Origin: Candidatus Woesebacteria bacterium RIFCSPHIGHO2_01_FULL_44_10
Lineage (GTDB): Bacteria > Patescibacteriota > Microgenomatia > UBA8517
NCBI GenBank assembly: GCA_001792465.1
Contig: MGGO01000031.1
Coordinates: 22,651 to 86,650, forward strand
Direction: 5' to 3'
DNA: 64,000 nt
The notes below the pieces were generated by a model. The model was given only the letters and a program-made list of their open reading frames with translations. It searched no databases and had not been told where the DNA came from. Each line of letters opens with the position of its first letter. The first letter of the stretch is position 1. This document shows, piece by piece, positions 1-7,837 of the stretch. The position numbers were made by a program, and so were the translations under genes.

Positions 1-301
1 CTGGTTTAATTTTTTTCCAATATTTTATAATTTTTGAAATATTCTGAACTGACACCTTGAATGTTTGATCTTTTAGTCGGAGAAATTGGCAATCAGTTAT
101 TTTCATATATGAACAAACTTTTTTCGCTTCTTCCTCTCTTCGTTTTTCTATCCTGTCGCCAGAAGATAAATATTGAATATAAACGTTGTTATTATTTTCT
201 ATCGCTTTAGCAATAGTTCCTCCACACCCTATAATTTCGTCATCTGGATGGGGTGCTATTACTAAAATTTTGTTTTTGGTACTTTTAGATGAATTTATCA
301 T
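1..301 (-). CDS. LmbE/PIG-L family deacetylase, N-terminal part
   Basis: The minus-strand frame opens with ATG at 299-301 and runs off the left edge of the window, so only about 100 residues are visible. Residues 17-22 read PHPDDE followed by IIGCGGT, the zinc-binding signature of the LmbE/PIG-L fold, whose members remove acetyl groups from GlcNAc-type sugars in cell-surface lipids and small thiols. No signal peptide is seen, so the enzyme should be cytoplasmic. It is divergent from the kinase gene starting at 347; only 45 nt separate them. Substrate cannot be deduced. The two glycosyltransferases at 14.8-16.9 kb make a glycan role possible, but that is inference. Confidence 0.85.
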   Translation of the reverse strand, partial: MINSSKSTKNKILVIAPHPDDEIIGCGGTIAKAIENNNNVYIQYLSSGDRIEKRREEEAKKVCSYMKITDCQFLRLKDQTFKVSVQNISKIIKYWKKIKP

Positions 302-346
302 GAGCCTGTAGTATTATATCAAAGCTAATCGTAAATAACATTATAT

Positions 347-1411
347 ATGGATAAAGACAGGGATAAATTAACAAATCATGACCAACAAGCTCGTTCTGAG
401 ATAACTCTGATTATGAAATCTGGGTGGTCCGATATCGATATCGTAGATATTGAAGATCATACAGAACAAGGGTATTTCGGAGGAGTGTATTGTATAAAAT
501 CAACGGAGCGATCATACGCATTAAAAAAACATCCAAGATCATTTAAAGGAAAATTTGATTTTCACAATCAAGTTTCTAATTTTATCAGCAACACTGGAGA
601 TGTTCGTTACTTCCCTTCCACTATTCCAACTGAAAGTCGCGAACTGGCTGTTGATGAACCAGAGACTGATTCCTTTTGGGTACTAAATGAATGGGTAGAG
701 GGGAGGGATATGAGATATCGTAGCAGACAAGAGAACGTAGATCACCATCTTCCGTTAATCTTTCGAAAAGTAGCACAAATGCATTCTCAGCTGGCTTCAT
801 TTCCCATAGGTGATGACAGCGTTGTGGATCGTAGCCTGTCAGAACACTGGGTACCAGAAATGTTAGAAAGATTTGATTTGGTCAGCAAAGGAGATTCGAC
901 CAGAAGAATAATTGATTTAACCGGAATCGATTCTGCTAGTCTGACCAGATTTATGAGTATGAGTGACAGGTTTATTGAAGATATGTTGCAACATGACAAG
1001 CCTAAATATTGGGACCACAATTTAACTAGAACTGTTATTCATGGTGATCTTAATCTCTCTCATGTTTTTGAAGCAAGTGGCGACTATGTATTGGTTGATA
1101 TTGATAGGATGAAATACGGAATGAGACTTGATGATCTTGGGAATCTAATCTCGGAGGCTTTTTTGTCTTGTGGGCAAAATACAGTGCTCGAGTCACTGCG
1201 TACGGCTGAGCAAGTGTTACCTTTAACAGATGTTGAAAAAGAAGACCTGACACAATACGTTAAATACGGTAAAATTAGGCAAAATTTTTGGTTGCTAAAT
1301 GAAATTCTTACAAGAAATGATCCTATGACATCTTTCCCTTTACAGCTTGAGCAAGAAGTTGCTAACACAGTTTTACTCGTTGAAAACTTAGAGATAAATG
1401 ACAGAACGTAA
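347..1411 (+). CDS. Aminoglycoside phosphotransferase (APH)-fold kinase
   Basis: This 354-residue protein has the APH/choline-kinase catalytic signature: IHGDLNLSHVF near residue 230 (catalytic Asp and metal-binding Asn) and VDIDRMKYG near residue 250 (metal-binding Asp). The N-terminal part, including FGGVYCIKS near residue 45, fits a nucleotide-binding lobe. The family phosphorylates hydroxyls on small molecules such as antibiotics, sugars or choline; the substrate is unknown. It overlaps the next gene by 14 nt and that gene is a second, much shorter APH-fold protein, so the two are probably co-translated. The ATG start is the first in frame. Confidence 0.8.
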   Translation: MDKDRDKLTNHDQQARSEITLIMKSGWSDIDIVDIEDHTEQGYFGGVYCIKSTERSYALKKHPRSFKGKFDFHNQVSNFISNTGDVRYFPSTIPTESRELAVDEPETDSFWVLNEWVEGRDMRYRSRQENVDHHLPLIFRKVAQMHSQLASFPIGDDSVVDRSLSEHWVPEMLERFDLVSKGDSTRRIIDLTGIDSASLTRFMSMSDRFIEDMLQHDKPKYWDHNLTRTVIHGDLNLSHVFEASGDYVLVDIDRMKYGMRLDDLGNLISEAFLSCGQNTVLESLRTAEQVLPLTDVEKEDLTQYVKYGKIRQNFWLLNEILTRNDPMTSFPLQLEQEVANTVLLVENLEINDRT

Positions 1412-2120
1412 TAATAAATATTTAAAACATTTTGAAGGAGACAGAGCACTAAAGAGATATCAAAATGAAATCCAGTGTGCCCAGATGTTTCCATTAATTA
1501 CACCTCGTGTGATTTCAAGAGATGATAAAAATCTTCGACTTGAATTCGAGTTGTTGCGGGGGGATAATACAGCGTTTACCAAATCGGGCTTGGTAGCCAT
1601 TGGTAGAACTTTGGCTCAAACTCACAAACAGGCAGGAATTGAATCAGGAGAATGGGTGGAGTCGGGACTACTTAGTAGGTACCAGGCAACTAATATTTCA
1701 TCTCTCAGAGAGAGATATCAAAGCGCCAAAGGTGAGATTGAAGCGCCAAGATACAGCTTGACTCACGGAGATTACAGACGCAGAAATATATTTCTCACAG
1801 AGGGTGACGGGGTCAAGGTCATCGACTGGGAATTTGCCGGTACAAATCTAATTTATTGGGATTTAGCAATCTTTATAGGAGATATGAGACATCAAAGATA
1901 TCACAAGATACATGATTTAGATGATTCACATTTTCTAGAAGCATACACTGGAGAGATTCCCTTAACCGATGAAGAAGCAAACTTCTGCCGTGTTTTAGGT
2001 GGAGTGGACATCGTACTTGACCACATGGAACCAAGACAGGGAGAAAAACCGCCCGAACCGTCAGATTTGTTTGTGAATTTTAACGAAGAAGAAATGAAGT
2101 ATTTATTACACAGTAACTAA
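1398..2120 (+). CDS. Second APH-fold kinase
   Basis: The protein has 240 residues. The catalytic loop LTHGDYRRRNIF lies near residue 121 and the metal-binding IDWEFAG near residue 142, which identifies the phosphotransferase (APH) superfamily. It is shorter at the N-terminus than the upstream paralogue, so its nucleotide-binding lobe is compact. The start overlaps the upstream gene by 14 nt and its stop is 2 nt before the methyltransferase start, so the three genes form one transcription unit. Substrate unknown. Having two different APH-fold kinases in tandem suggests consecutive or alternative phosphorylation of a small molecule, which is inference. Confidence 0.78.
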   Translation: MTERNNKYLKHFEGDRALKRYQNEIQCAQMFPLITPRVISRDDKNLRLEFELLRGDNTAFTKSGLVAIGRTLAQTHKQAGIESGEWVESGLLSRYQATNISSLRERYQSAKGEIEAPRYSLTHGDYRRRNIFLTEGDGVKVIDWEFAGTNLIYWDLAIFIGDMRHQRYHKIHDLDDSHFLEAYTGEIPLTDEEANFCRVLGGVDIVLDHMEPRQGEKPPEPSDLFVNFNEEEMKYLLHSN

Positions 2121-2122
2121 TC

Positions 2123-3088
2123 ATGTCAATCGAAAATCAAATACGCACTAACTTGGAAGAAAACGAGGTTTATTTGTCAGAGAATCTTGGCCAACATATT
2201 TTGATAGATGAAGAAGCCCTAGAGTTAATCGGCCGTCAAGTAATTTCTGGTGGGAATGTGCTAGAGATTGGATCAGGGCCAGGAAATCTTACCGCAAAAT
2301 TAACCGAACGGGCCAATCGAGTTGTAGGCATTGAGATAGACAGACAATTTGCCCCTGTATTAGAAGATCTTCAGGCAAGTTCACCAAATCTTGAGGTGAT
2401 ATATGGTGATGCATTAAGAGTTAATTTTCAACAGATAGTAGAATCTGAGAGAGATGAAGAGTGGCAAGTGGTATCTAACTTACCTTTCCATATCTCTGAA
2501 CCGTTCTTAAAAAAGGTCGCAGGTCTTCCTGTCGAAAATGTCGTCCTAGTTGTAGGAGATGCTCTTGCAAGATCTATGCAAATTACAGATCCGGATTCTA
2601 GTGAGTTTAGTAGAACTTCTTTTTTGAGTCAAACCTTTTTTGAAACAAGTGTCATTGCAGATATTGAAAAGTCGGCTTTTTATCCTCCCCCTAGAACAAA
2701 CGCAACAGCTGTTGTTTTGACTCCGAGAGAAAGAGACGAGTTTAAATCAAATCCAAGGCTGGCAATCCAACATCGTTTATTTCTGACTGAGCATAAAAGT
2801 CCTACTGTGGGTAAAGTGATAAAGGAAGCCAGAGATAACCAAGTTGGTGGTGCGGGTAAAGATTCACACAGACCAAGCAGAAGAAAGGCAAGGCAAGAAT
2901 TAAAACAACTTATTTACGAAGCTAACAATGGTGGTTTAGGGCAAGGGAATCGTCAGGATGGGGGAATTGGACACAGAGATGATAGTTTGGGTCTAGATGA
3001 GAGAATTCTAAGCACTCCATTTTCAAGGCTCGATAATCAAGAAGTTAGAGAACTGGCAAAAGCACTTAGAGATAAGTTTGGGCAGTGA
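2123..3088 (+). CDS. rRNA adenine dimethyltransferase-like (RsmA/Erm superfamily)
   Basis: Residues 23-130 carry the RsmA/KsgA/Erm layout: GQHILID at the start, SAM-binding motif I LEIGSGPGN near residue 46, the acidic GIEID after it, and the catalytic NLPFHIS near residue 118. Members of this superfamily dimethylate adenines of 16S or 23S rRNA. The C-terminal third, rich in polar residues and glycine, does not look like the usual RsmA C-terminal domain. The gene is last in the operon with two APH-fold kinases, an unusual place for a housekeeping RsmA, so an Erm-like or otherwise specialised enzyme is possible. A search for another rsmA in the genome would separate these. Confidence 0.75.
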   Translation: MSIENQIRTNLEENEVYLSENLGQHILIDEEALELIGRQVISGGNVLEIGSGPGNLTAKLTERANRVVGIEIDRQFAPVLEDLQASSPNLEVIYGDALRVNFQQIVESERDEEWQVVSNLPFHISEPFLKKVAGLPVENVVLVVGDALARSMQITDPDSSEFSRTSFLSQTFFETSVIADIEKSAFYPPPRTNATAVVLTPRERDEFKSNPRLAIQHRLFLTEHKSPTVGKVIKEARDNQVGGAGKDSHRPSRRKARQELKQLIYEANNGGLGQGNRQDGGIGHRDDSLGLDERILSTPFSRLDNQEVRELAKALRDKFGQ

Positions 3089-3140
3089 CGACTTGTACAA
3101 AATCTACCGTGCAATTGCGAGAAGGAAAGTAATATCTACT

Positions 3141-3548
3141 TCAGATTAAATCAAAAGCTTTCTTCTCGTCTTCGTGTTTCATTACTTCCTTAACTTTTTC
3201 GATCGGCATCCAATCATAACCGATACTTTCTTCATTTAGTTGAATCGATATATCTATGCGTTCAACTTTTAATGCTAAGAAATGGGCTTCAGTTAACCCA
3301 TGTTTGCCCTCAAACTCAATTTTATAATTTAAGTTTTTGGTTTCTTTGAATTCGCTTGTCCCGAATTCTTCACCAGCCTCTCTTTTAGCTGCTTCCTCAA
3401 GGTTCTCATCTTTTTCAACGTCACCAAAAGTAATAGTCCATTCGTCCTCGTATTCGTCAAAAGGTTTATTGTGACGAAGTAAGAACCTTTTGTTTCCTTC
3501 TGGATCTATAGTCCATACTATTACGGCTACTTTTTGATGTTTGCTCAT
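3141..3548 (-). CDS. NUDIX hydrolase (copy 1 of a duplicated pair)
   Basis: This 135-residue protein contains a complete Nudix box (G-x5-E-x7-R-E-x2-E-E-x-G) beginning at FGDVEKDENLEEAAKREAG, near residue 41. The family hydrolyses nucleoside diphosphates linked to another group; substrate unknown. A close paralogue of the same length lies at 21210-21617, and most residues are identical by eye. Both copies overlap a GrpB-family gene by 4 nt on the same strand, so the pair was duplicated as a unit. The start is the ATG that overlaps the upstream stop. Confidence 0.88.
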   Translation of the reverse strand: MSKHQKVAVIVWTIDPEGNKRFLLRHNKPFDEYEDEWTITFGDVEKDENLEEAAKREAGEEFGTSEFKETKNLNYKIEFEGKHGLTEAHFLALKVERIDISIQLNEESIGYDWMPIEKVKEVMKHEDEKKAFDLI

Positions 3549-4054
3549 ACTTTCAAGATTCTATTATAAAACTCATACTTTGCTCTTTGATAGTCCTTGT
3601 AATTTTTTCCATCAAAAGACAATTTCAAATCTTCATACTCTTTTAATAATTTGTTGTTAGATCTTAGAATTTCATAGACTTTGATTTGCCTATCTGGAGG
3701 TTCTGTCAAATAAACTTCTATCTCGTAACCGTCCTTATTAAATTTCCATTCAACGAAGGACTTTTTGACATATCTCCCTTGTTTATTAACTTCTCCAAAA
3801 AGCTTTTCAAAAGTTGGCAAATACTTATCAAAGTCTTCCATGTTGGCAAGGGCATAAATATCAATGTCTTTTTGCCCTGATATTTCTAGAGCCACAGACC
3901 CCATGAACAGCACTTTAAGATTAGAAAATGATTTTTTTATCTGTTTAACAATTGCTTCTCCTAATTTTTTGCCTTTTGAGTTAAATGGATGTATCGAGAC
4001 TTTTCTATTAGGATCAATTTTTGATAAATAATCATTTTCTTCTTTGGTAAGCAT
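3545..4054 (-). CDS. GrpB family nucleotidyltransferase-like protein (copy 1)
   Basis: The 169-residue product has the GrpB (UPF0157) pattern: GSVALEISGQKDIDIYAL (nucleotidyltransferase-type GS...DxD) and the C-terminal EYEDLKLSF...YKDYQRAKYEF. I place the start at ATG 4052-4054 rather than at a longer upstream frame, because the paralogue at 21614-22111 begins with the same MLT-(K/R)-(E/D)-E/Q residues and because a TATAAT box lies on the minus strand at 4061-4066, 6 nt before this ATG. The longer frame would also run through the divergent NUDIX gene. Biochemical role of the family is not established. Confidence 0.82.
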   Translation of the reverse strand: MLTKEENDYLSKIDPNRKVSIHPFNSKGKKLGEAIVKQIKKSFSNLKVLFMGSVALEISGQKDIDIYALANMEDFDKYLPTFEKLFGEVNKQGRYVKKSFVEWKFNKDGYEIEVYLTEPPDRQIKVYEILRSNNKLLKEYEDLKLSFDGKNYKDYQRAKYEFYNRILKV

Positions 4055-4060
4055 GTTTTG

Positions 4061-4084
4061 ATTATATCGCACAACTGGTAAAAT
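4061..4084. promoter_or_regulatory. Back-to-back -10 boxes for divergent leaderless genes
   Basis: On the minus strand TATAAT occupies 4061-4066 and is followed 6 nt later by the ATG of the GrpB gene. On the plus strand TGgTAAAAT ends at 4084, 6 nt before the ATG of the NUDIX gene at 4091. With the usual 6-7 nt from -10 to the transcription start, both mRNAs would begin at or next to the A of ATG. No -35 was assigned. Confidence 0.55.
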
Positions 4085-4090
4085 TGGATC

Positions 4091-4507
4091 ATGGCTAGAA
4101 CTGGTACTCGCGCGGTTGCAATAATTATCAAAGATAATAAAGTTGCCTTGATTCATCGTAAAAAAGAAGGAAGAGACTACTGGGTATTCCCTGGTGGTGG
4201 CGTAGAAAAAGGAGAAACCCCTGAAAAGGCAGTTATCAGAGAAGTGCAAGAGGAGTTGAGTTTGACAGGTAAGGTGGAAAGACTACTTTTTTCGGTAGAA
4301 AGTTACCCCAATGGCAATAAAGATCCATATTTTTTGTGCAGCGTTGGAAGCGAAGAAATTGAGTTGGGTGGACCAGAAAAGCAGCGACACTCAAAAGAGA
4401 ATTGGTACGCCCCGCAGTGGGTTGAATTTGAAAAGGTTGGTAGCTTAAATTTATTACCCGAGACGGCTAAAGAACAATTTTTAGAAAAAGTTAGATCTGA
4501 GTTATAA
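4091..4507 (+). CDS. NUDIX hydrolase
   Basis: This 138-residue protein has a canonical Nudix box, GGVEKGETPEKAVIREVQEE, near residue 37, preceded by WVFPGG. It is only distantly related to the 3141-3548 NUDIX protein. The family cleaves nucleoside diphosphate derivatives and often removes damaged nucleotides. It is transcribed divergently from the GrpB gene, and its -10 box lies 6 nt from ATG. The genomic neighbourhood of the second NUDIX-GrpB pair also has a divergent plus-strand gene with a NUDIX domain (22149-23090), so the arrangement is conserved between the two loci. Confidence 0.88.
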   Translation: MARTGTRAVAIIIKDNKVALIHRKKEGRDYWVFPGGGVEKGETPEKAVIREVQEELSLTGKVERLLFSVESYPNGNKDPYFLCSVGSEEIELGGPEKQRHSKENWYAPQWVEFEKVGSLNLLPETAKEQFLEKVRSEL

Positions 4508-4580
4508 TCACATTTAGGTTGATTTTGTAAAGTTATATCTCAAATTATAACTATACCAAACCACATCAGGTATAGCAGCT

Positions 4581-4690
4581 GAGACAAATCCCTTTTTATA
4601 CTGTCTCATTTGTCTCGTTTGGCCTCGTTTGTGATACACTTGAAGGAAGCAGCTATGGGATCGAAAGGTTCCAGACCGACATGCTCAGCC
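4581..4690. repeat. Dispersed intergenic repeat, copy A
   Basis: The element begins with the inverted repeat GAGACA-N15-TGTCTC enclosing a TTTTTATA stretch, continues through GTGATACACTTG, and ends with GGTTCCAGACC...GCTCAGCC. Related sequences lie at 18920-19027 and 23401-23532. No coding frame is convincing. It lies between the NUDIX gene and the IS3-family element. It may be a degenerate mobile element or a shared regulatory region. Confidence 0.55.
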
Positions 4691-4824
4691 AAACAGGGCA
4701 CCCCAGCGACCGAGATGCCTCGAGAAGCCCAACCTTTCCTTCTAAACCGCTAGTTTTTCTTCCAAACATTCGGACGGTACGCTCGTAATTCGGATATTAG
4801 CCTTGAAATAAGTCTCTGGTTAAG
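4691..4824. other. Non-coding stretch before the insertion sequence
   Basis: I see no gene in this stretch. It is the left flank of the insertion sequence and does not visibly encode the missing N-terminal part of the restriction-modification remnant found on the right flank. Confidence 0.4.
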
Positions 4825-4895
4825 TGGACAGGTACCCCTTAAAATGCAAGAAGTTTCTATATAATTAGAAGCTTATTTTAAGGAGGTGATTTATT

Positions 4896-5153
4896 TTGAA
4901 ACCTGTTATTGCCAAAGAAGTCAAAGAGGAAATATTGGCTAAAGTTAAGGCCGGTGAACCAGCCGCTTCAGTTGCCCAGAAATTCGGAATCTCGGTCAAA
5001 ACGATATATGGCTGGTTAAGATGGAATACCATTAAAGGAGTAAGTTGGCTAGATTATGCCAAGTTAAAGAGAGAAAATCAGCAACTAAAAGAGATTATTG
5101 GGGTATTGTCCCTTGAGGTTGCAAAGTCAAAAAAAAAGACAGGTAGGGCGTGA
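4896..5153 (+). CDS. IS3-family transposase OrfA (helix-turn-helix)
   Basis: The 85-residue product has a helix-turn-helix (AASVAQKFGISVKTIYGWL, about residues 27-45) followed by a leucine-zipper-like stretch (LKRENQQLKEIIGVLSLEV), the standard OrfA layout for binding the inverted repeats. A good Shine-Dalgarno sequence (AAGGAGGTGA) precedes the start. The 3' part overlaps orfB and contains a run of nine A (5129-5137) coding for consecutive lysines, the likely slippage site for making an OrfAB fusion. Confidence 0.88.
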   Translation: MKPVIAKEVKEEILAKVKAGEPAASVAQKFGISVKTIYGWLRWNTIKGVSWLDYAKLKRENQQLKEIIGVLSLEVAKSKKKTGRA

Positions 5154-5970
5154 GCTTGAAGCTAAACTGCCTGGAATCTCCAAACCCCTTATCTCCCGAA
5201 CTCTTGGGATTGGAGAAAGAAATCTTTACAACCAAAATACTAGACAAAAAGAGGCTGATCTGGCCCTAAAAGACCAGATACTCAAGGTTTTGGAACTAAA
5301 CCCAAGTTATGGTCACAGAAGAGTCGCTTTAGCCTTGGGGATTGGCAAGAAAAGGACAAGAAGAGTTATGAGGCTGTTTGGTATCAAGCCTTACAAAAGA
5401 AAAGCTAGATGGACCAAAAAGAAGGATTATGGCAATCCACCCTCAGGAATTCCGAACCTTATCAAAGGTTCCTGCCCAGTTAAACCCAATGTTTATTTTG
5501 CCGGAGATTTTACAAGGCTAATTTGGAATCAAAAGATTATCCATCTGGCCACTTTTATTGATTTATTTACCCGGGAAATTGTGGGCTGGTCAGTTTCCAT
5601 TAGGCACACATCAGAATTTGTAATTGAAGCATTTTTAGATGCAGTGAGGAATGCGGGTTTACCTCTAATTGTCCATACCGATCAGGGAAGCGAATACAAC
5701 TCAAAAGAATACACAAAGTTTATGGAAAGCCTGGGAGTTAAGGTAAGTATGTCTGCTAAAGCCAGCCCTTGGGAAAATGGCTACCAAGAATCTTTCTATG
5801 ACAACTTTAAAACTGATCTAGGAGCAGAATTTGAAAGGTTTGAGACCATCGGAGAGTTTGTCGAGGCTCTCCATTCAACAATTAACTATTACAACAACCG
5901 AAGGATTCACACCAAACTTAAAACATCTCCTCTCAAATTCAAGCTAGAATTTCTATCCCGTAATATGTAG
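5098..5970 (+). CDS. IS3-family transposase OrfB (DDE integrase core)
   Basis: This frame encodes an HTH_21-like segment (LNPSYGHRRVALALG) and an rve integrase core with the DDE residues in GDFTRL, HTDQGSEY and ASPWENGYQES. It looks intact to its end at FLSRNM. The only in-frame start before the overlap is a TTG at 5098, and the frame before about residue 17 is shadow of orfA. The true product is probably a fusion made at the A9 tract. The frame is +1 relative to orfA, so a classic -1 ribosomal shift would not give the fusion, whereas loss of one A during transcription would. Confidence 0.85.
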   Translation: MGYCPLRLQSQKKRQVGRELEAKLPGISKPLISRTLGIGERNLYNQNTRQKEADLALKDQILKVLELNPSYGHRRVALALGIGKKRTRRVMRLFGIKPYKRKARWTKKKDYGNPPSGIPNLIKGSCPVKPNVYFAGDFTRLIWNQKIIHLATFIDLFTREIVGWSVSIRHTSEFVIEAFLDAVRNAGLPLIVHTDQGSEYNSKEYTKFMESLGVKVSMSAKASPWENGYQESFYDNFKTDLGAEFERFETIGEFVEALHSTINYYNNRRIHTKLKTSPLKFKLEFLSRNM

Positions 5971-6000
5971 AAAGTTTTTGCAAAAAAGGGGTACTTGACA

Positions 6001-6435
6001 CACGCGAGTTATCGGGAAAGATATAAAGAGTTTTTGAAAATTGACTTTCCTCATATTCCGTATCCAAAAGATAAAAATAGCTTTAAGAAATTGGTTGCAT
6101 TAGGTACAGAATTACGCTTGCTACATTTGCTTGAATCTCCGAAAGTAAACCAATTTATAACAACTTATCCTGTTGCTGGATCCAATGTAGTTGAAAAACC
6201 AAACTACAAAGATGGCAAAGTATTTATTAATGAAAGCCAATATTTCGGAAGTGTTCCAGAAGTTGCATGGAACTTCTGGATTGGCGGTTACCAGCCAGCT
6301 CAAAAATGGCTTAAAGACAGAAAAGACAGAACTCTTACCAATGAAGACATTGAACATTATCAGAAGATGATTGTGGCGTTGGTGGAGACAGAAAGAATTA
6401 TGAAAGAGATAGACAAAATTCCAAATGGTTTATAA
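6001..6435 (+). pseudogene. C-terminal remnant of a type ISP restriction-modification enzyme
   Basis: About 145 codons directly after the insertion sequence encode the C-terminal target-recognition end seen in type ISP / adenine-methyltransferase restriction enzymes: AWNFWIGGYQPAQKWLKDRK, followed by LTNEDIEHYQKMIVAL and the terminal EIDKIP. The 5' part of the gene, with the helicase, nuclease and methyltransferase domains, is missing, and the frame enters from the IS right end without its own start. The enzyme must be inactive. It shows that the region once held a restriction system next to the retron. Confidence 0.75.
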
Positions 6436-6483
6436 GCTGTATGACCTCGCACCGGAAGAAATTGCGATTATGGAGGGTAAAGA

Positions 6484-7491
6484 TTAGTTTCTCTCGGTAT
6501 ATTTATGGTTGTCGCTGAACCTTTTACAATCTCGACTTGCCTCATCTTTTTTAACCCCTACTTGCATCAGAGGATGAACTAACATCTTTTCTGCGAATTT
6601 CCCAAGCTTGACCCCCTGCGTTTTCGACACTGACTTTGCAAAGCTTATTTTCCCTTGTATTTTGCAGTAGTCATTGGAGGGAATGTATCCTTTCAATGAC
6701 GCTGTTTCTAAAATTAAATTTCGTATCTGCTGGATGTGCCCCCTGCCAATTGAAAGCTTTCTGTTAACTGGTATACCTGTGACTTTTTGACTATAGTTTG
6801 AAGTTATCACTTTCACCTTTCGTTTTCTGACTGCATAGCCGTGCTTGACTAGTATTTTGATGATAGGTTCTATTGAGTCGGTAATACTCTTTTTACTGCC
6901 TGAAACGGTGATGTCATCAATAAAAATGGTAATGTCTAGACCCGCGCTGTCGGCTACGGCTTTTATCTCTCCAAATACGGGTGCGAGTGCAAAGTTGCAA
7001 AGCAAAGGACTTGTTGGTGCACCCTGGGGCAGTCTGTGTTGAAATGTAGTTAACTTGGTGAGTAGGTTTGCAGTCTTGTACCCGCAGCCAAAATGGTCAA
7101 TCCACACTTGGTTTATCTGATGATAATTCGTGCTGGGAAAACAGTTTTTTATATCGATGACCCCTATACATTCCTTTCCTATATGAATTTTCGCATTTTC
7201 GACAATTGACCTACCAGATATTCCTCCCGTCATACCATCAGGCAGTCGGCGAATATTTCGATTGAGAATATTTTTAAGTATCCGTTTTTGGAGCGTCTTC
7301 AATGGGTGTTGGGGGTTATCTATATGCCGCCACTTGTCTGTACCTTTTTTGTGGATATCAAAAGGTTGATAGTAACTACCAGCAGAGGTTGCGATTTTTT
7401 GCAACCTATCTCTTTTCGTGCCCAACAAGTATTCAAGGTATGAAAGCGAAACCAGTGGACGCAATTCTGGGGATTGTTTTTTTGTGCTCAC
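6484..7491 (-). CDS. Retron-type reverse transcriptase
   Basis: The protein has 335 residues. It shows the retron hallmarks: LKTLQKRILKNIL in the N-terminal part, the NAxxH motif as SIVENAKIH, DIKNCFPS (first catalytic Asp), RLPQGAPTSPLLCN, the catalytic box FIDDITVSG (Phe-Ile instead of the usual Tyr-Ala) and the VTG motif VTGIPVN. Retron RTs copy part of their own ncRNA into branched msDNA and act in anti-phage defence. The start is a GTG overlapping the TAG of the upstream XRE gene by one base, so translation is coupled. The gene is last in a three-gene operon whose leader contains the ncRNA candidate. Confidence 0.9.
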   Translation of the reverse strand: MSTKKQSPELRPLVSLSYLEYLLGTKRDRLQKIATSAGSYYQPFDIHKKGTDKWRHIDNPQHPLKTLQKRILKNILNRNIRRLPDGMTGGISGRSIVENAKIHIGKECIGVIDIKNCFPSTNYHQINQVWIDHFGCGYKTANLLTKLTTFQHRLPQGAPTSPLLCNFALAPVFGEIKAVADSAGLDITIFIDDITVSGSKKSITDSIEPIIKILVKHGYAVRKRKVKVITSNYSQKVTGIPVNRKLSIGRGHIQQIRNLILETASLKGYIPSNDYCKIQGKISFAKSVSKTQGVKLGKFAEKMLVHPLMQVGVKKDEASRDCKRFSDNHKYTERN

Positions 7492-7775
7492 TATTTGTTC
7501 TCTAATAAAACATTGAGCAGATTTTCGCCTATTTTATCTACACTTTTCTTATCCGAATTTTTAAGAACTTTTTTTTCAGAGGAGAGGAGGACCAGAAGAT
7601 AAAATGGAACATCCAGCTTTTTGGCAATTTTTTCCAATACATCAATGCTGGGTGTCCTATCACCTTTCTCTATCCTTGACAAATAGCTATTATCCACGTT
7701 GAGAGCCTTAGCAAGGTCTTTTTGTGTTACACCTTTGGCAGCTCTAATGGTTTTTATTGCTTTTCCGTATTTCAT
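7491..7775 (-). CDS. XRE-family helix-turn-helix protein of the retron operon
   Basis: The 94-residue protein has an N-terminal Cro/C1-type HTH (GVTQKDLAKALNVDNSYLSR, residues 15-34, then IEKGDRTPSIDVLEKIAKKL), followed by a short tail without a recognised domain. AAGGAT lies 6 nt before the ATG. It is placed between the 64-residue protein and the retron RT on the same strand. It could be the autoregulator of the operon or part of the toxic effector unit, since small HTH proteins accompany some retrons. The sequence alone does not decide. Confidence 0.85.
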   Translation of the reverse strand: MKYGKAIKTIRAAKGVTQKDLAKALNVDNSYLSRIEKGDRTPSIDVLEKIAKKLDVPFYLLVLLSSEKKVLKNSDKKSVDKIGENLLNVLLENK

Positions 7776-7837
7776 ATCATCCTTACATAAAAATCTGAGT
7801 TTCCTCCGGTTTTTATATAAGAAATTAAGGATGAAGT

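Larger units (their letters stand above)
4825..6000 (+). mobile_element. IS3-family insertion sequence
   Basis: The element is about 1,176 bp and carries overlapping orfA and orfB. The ends form imperfect inverted repeats of roughly 35 bp: the left end TGGACAGGTACCCCTT... (from 4825) matches the complement of the right end ...AAGGGGTACTTGACA (to 6000), including a shared TGCAA and (G/C)TTTCTA block further in. Ends of the TG...CA type are typical of IS3/IS150 relatives. I see no clear target-site duplication (TAAG left, CACG right), which together with the 5'-truncated gene to the right suggests a deletion next to the element. Confidence 0.85.

Noticed and set aside
4055..4249. Extension of the GrpB gene to a start at 4249
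   Set aside because: It would overlap the divergent NUDIX gene, its paralogue starts at the equivalent of 4054, and the -10 box lies within the extension.
4640..4690. tRNA or tmRNA remnant in the dispersed repeat
   Set aside because: GGTTCCAGACC looks T-arm-like but no acceptor or anticodon stem can be formed around it in any of the three copies.
5098..5137. Classic -1 programmed ribosomal frameshift for OrfAB
   Set aside because: The orfB frame is +1 relative to orfA, so -1 slippage at the A9 tract leads to the wrong frame.
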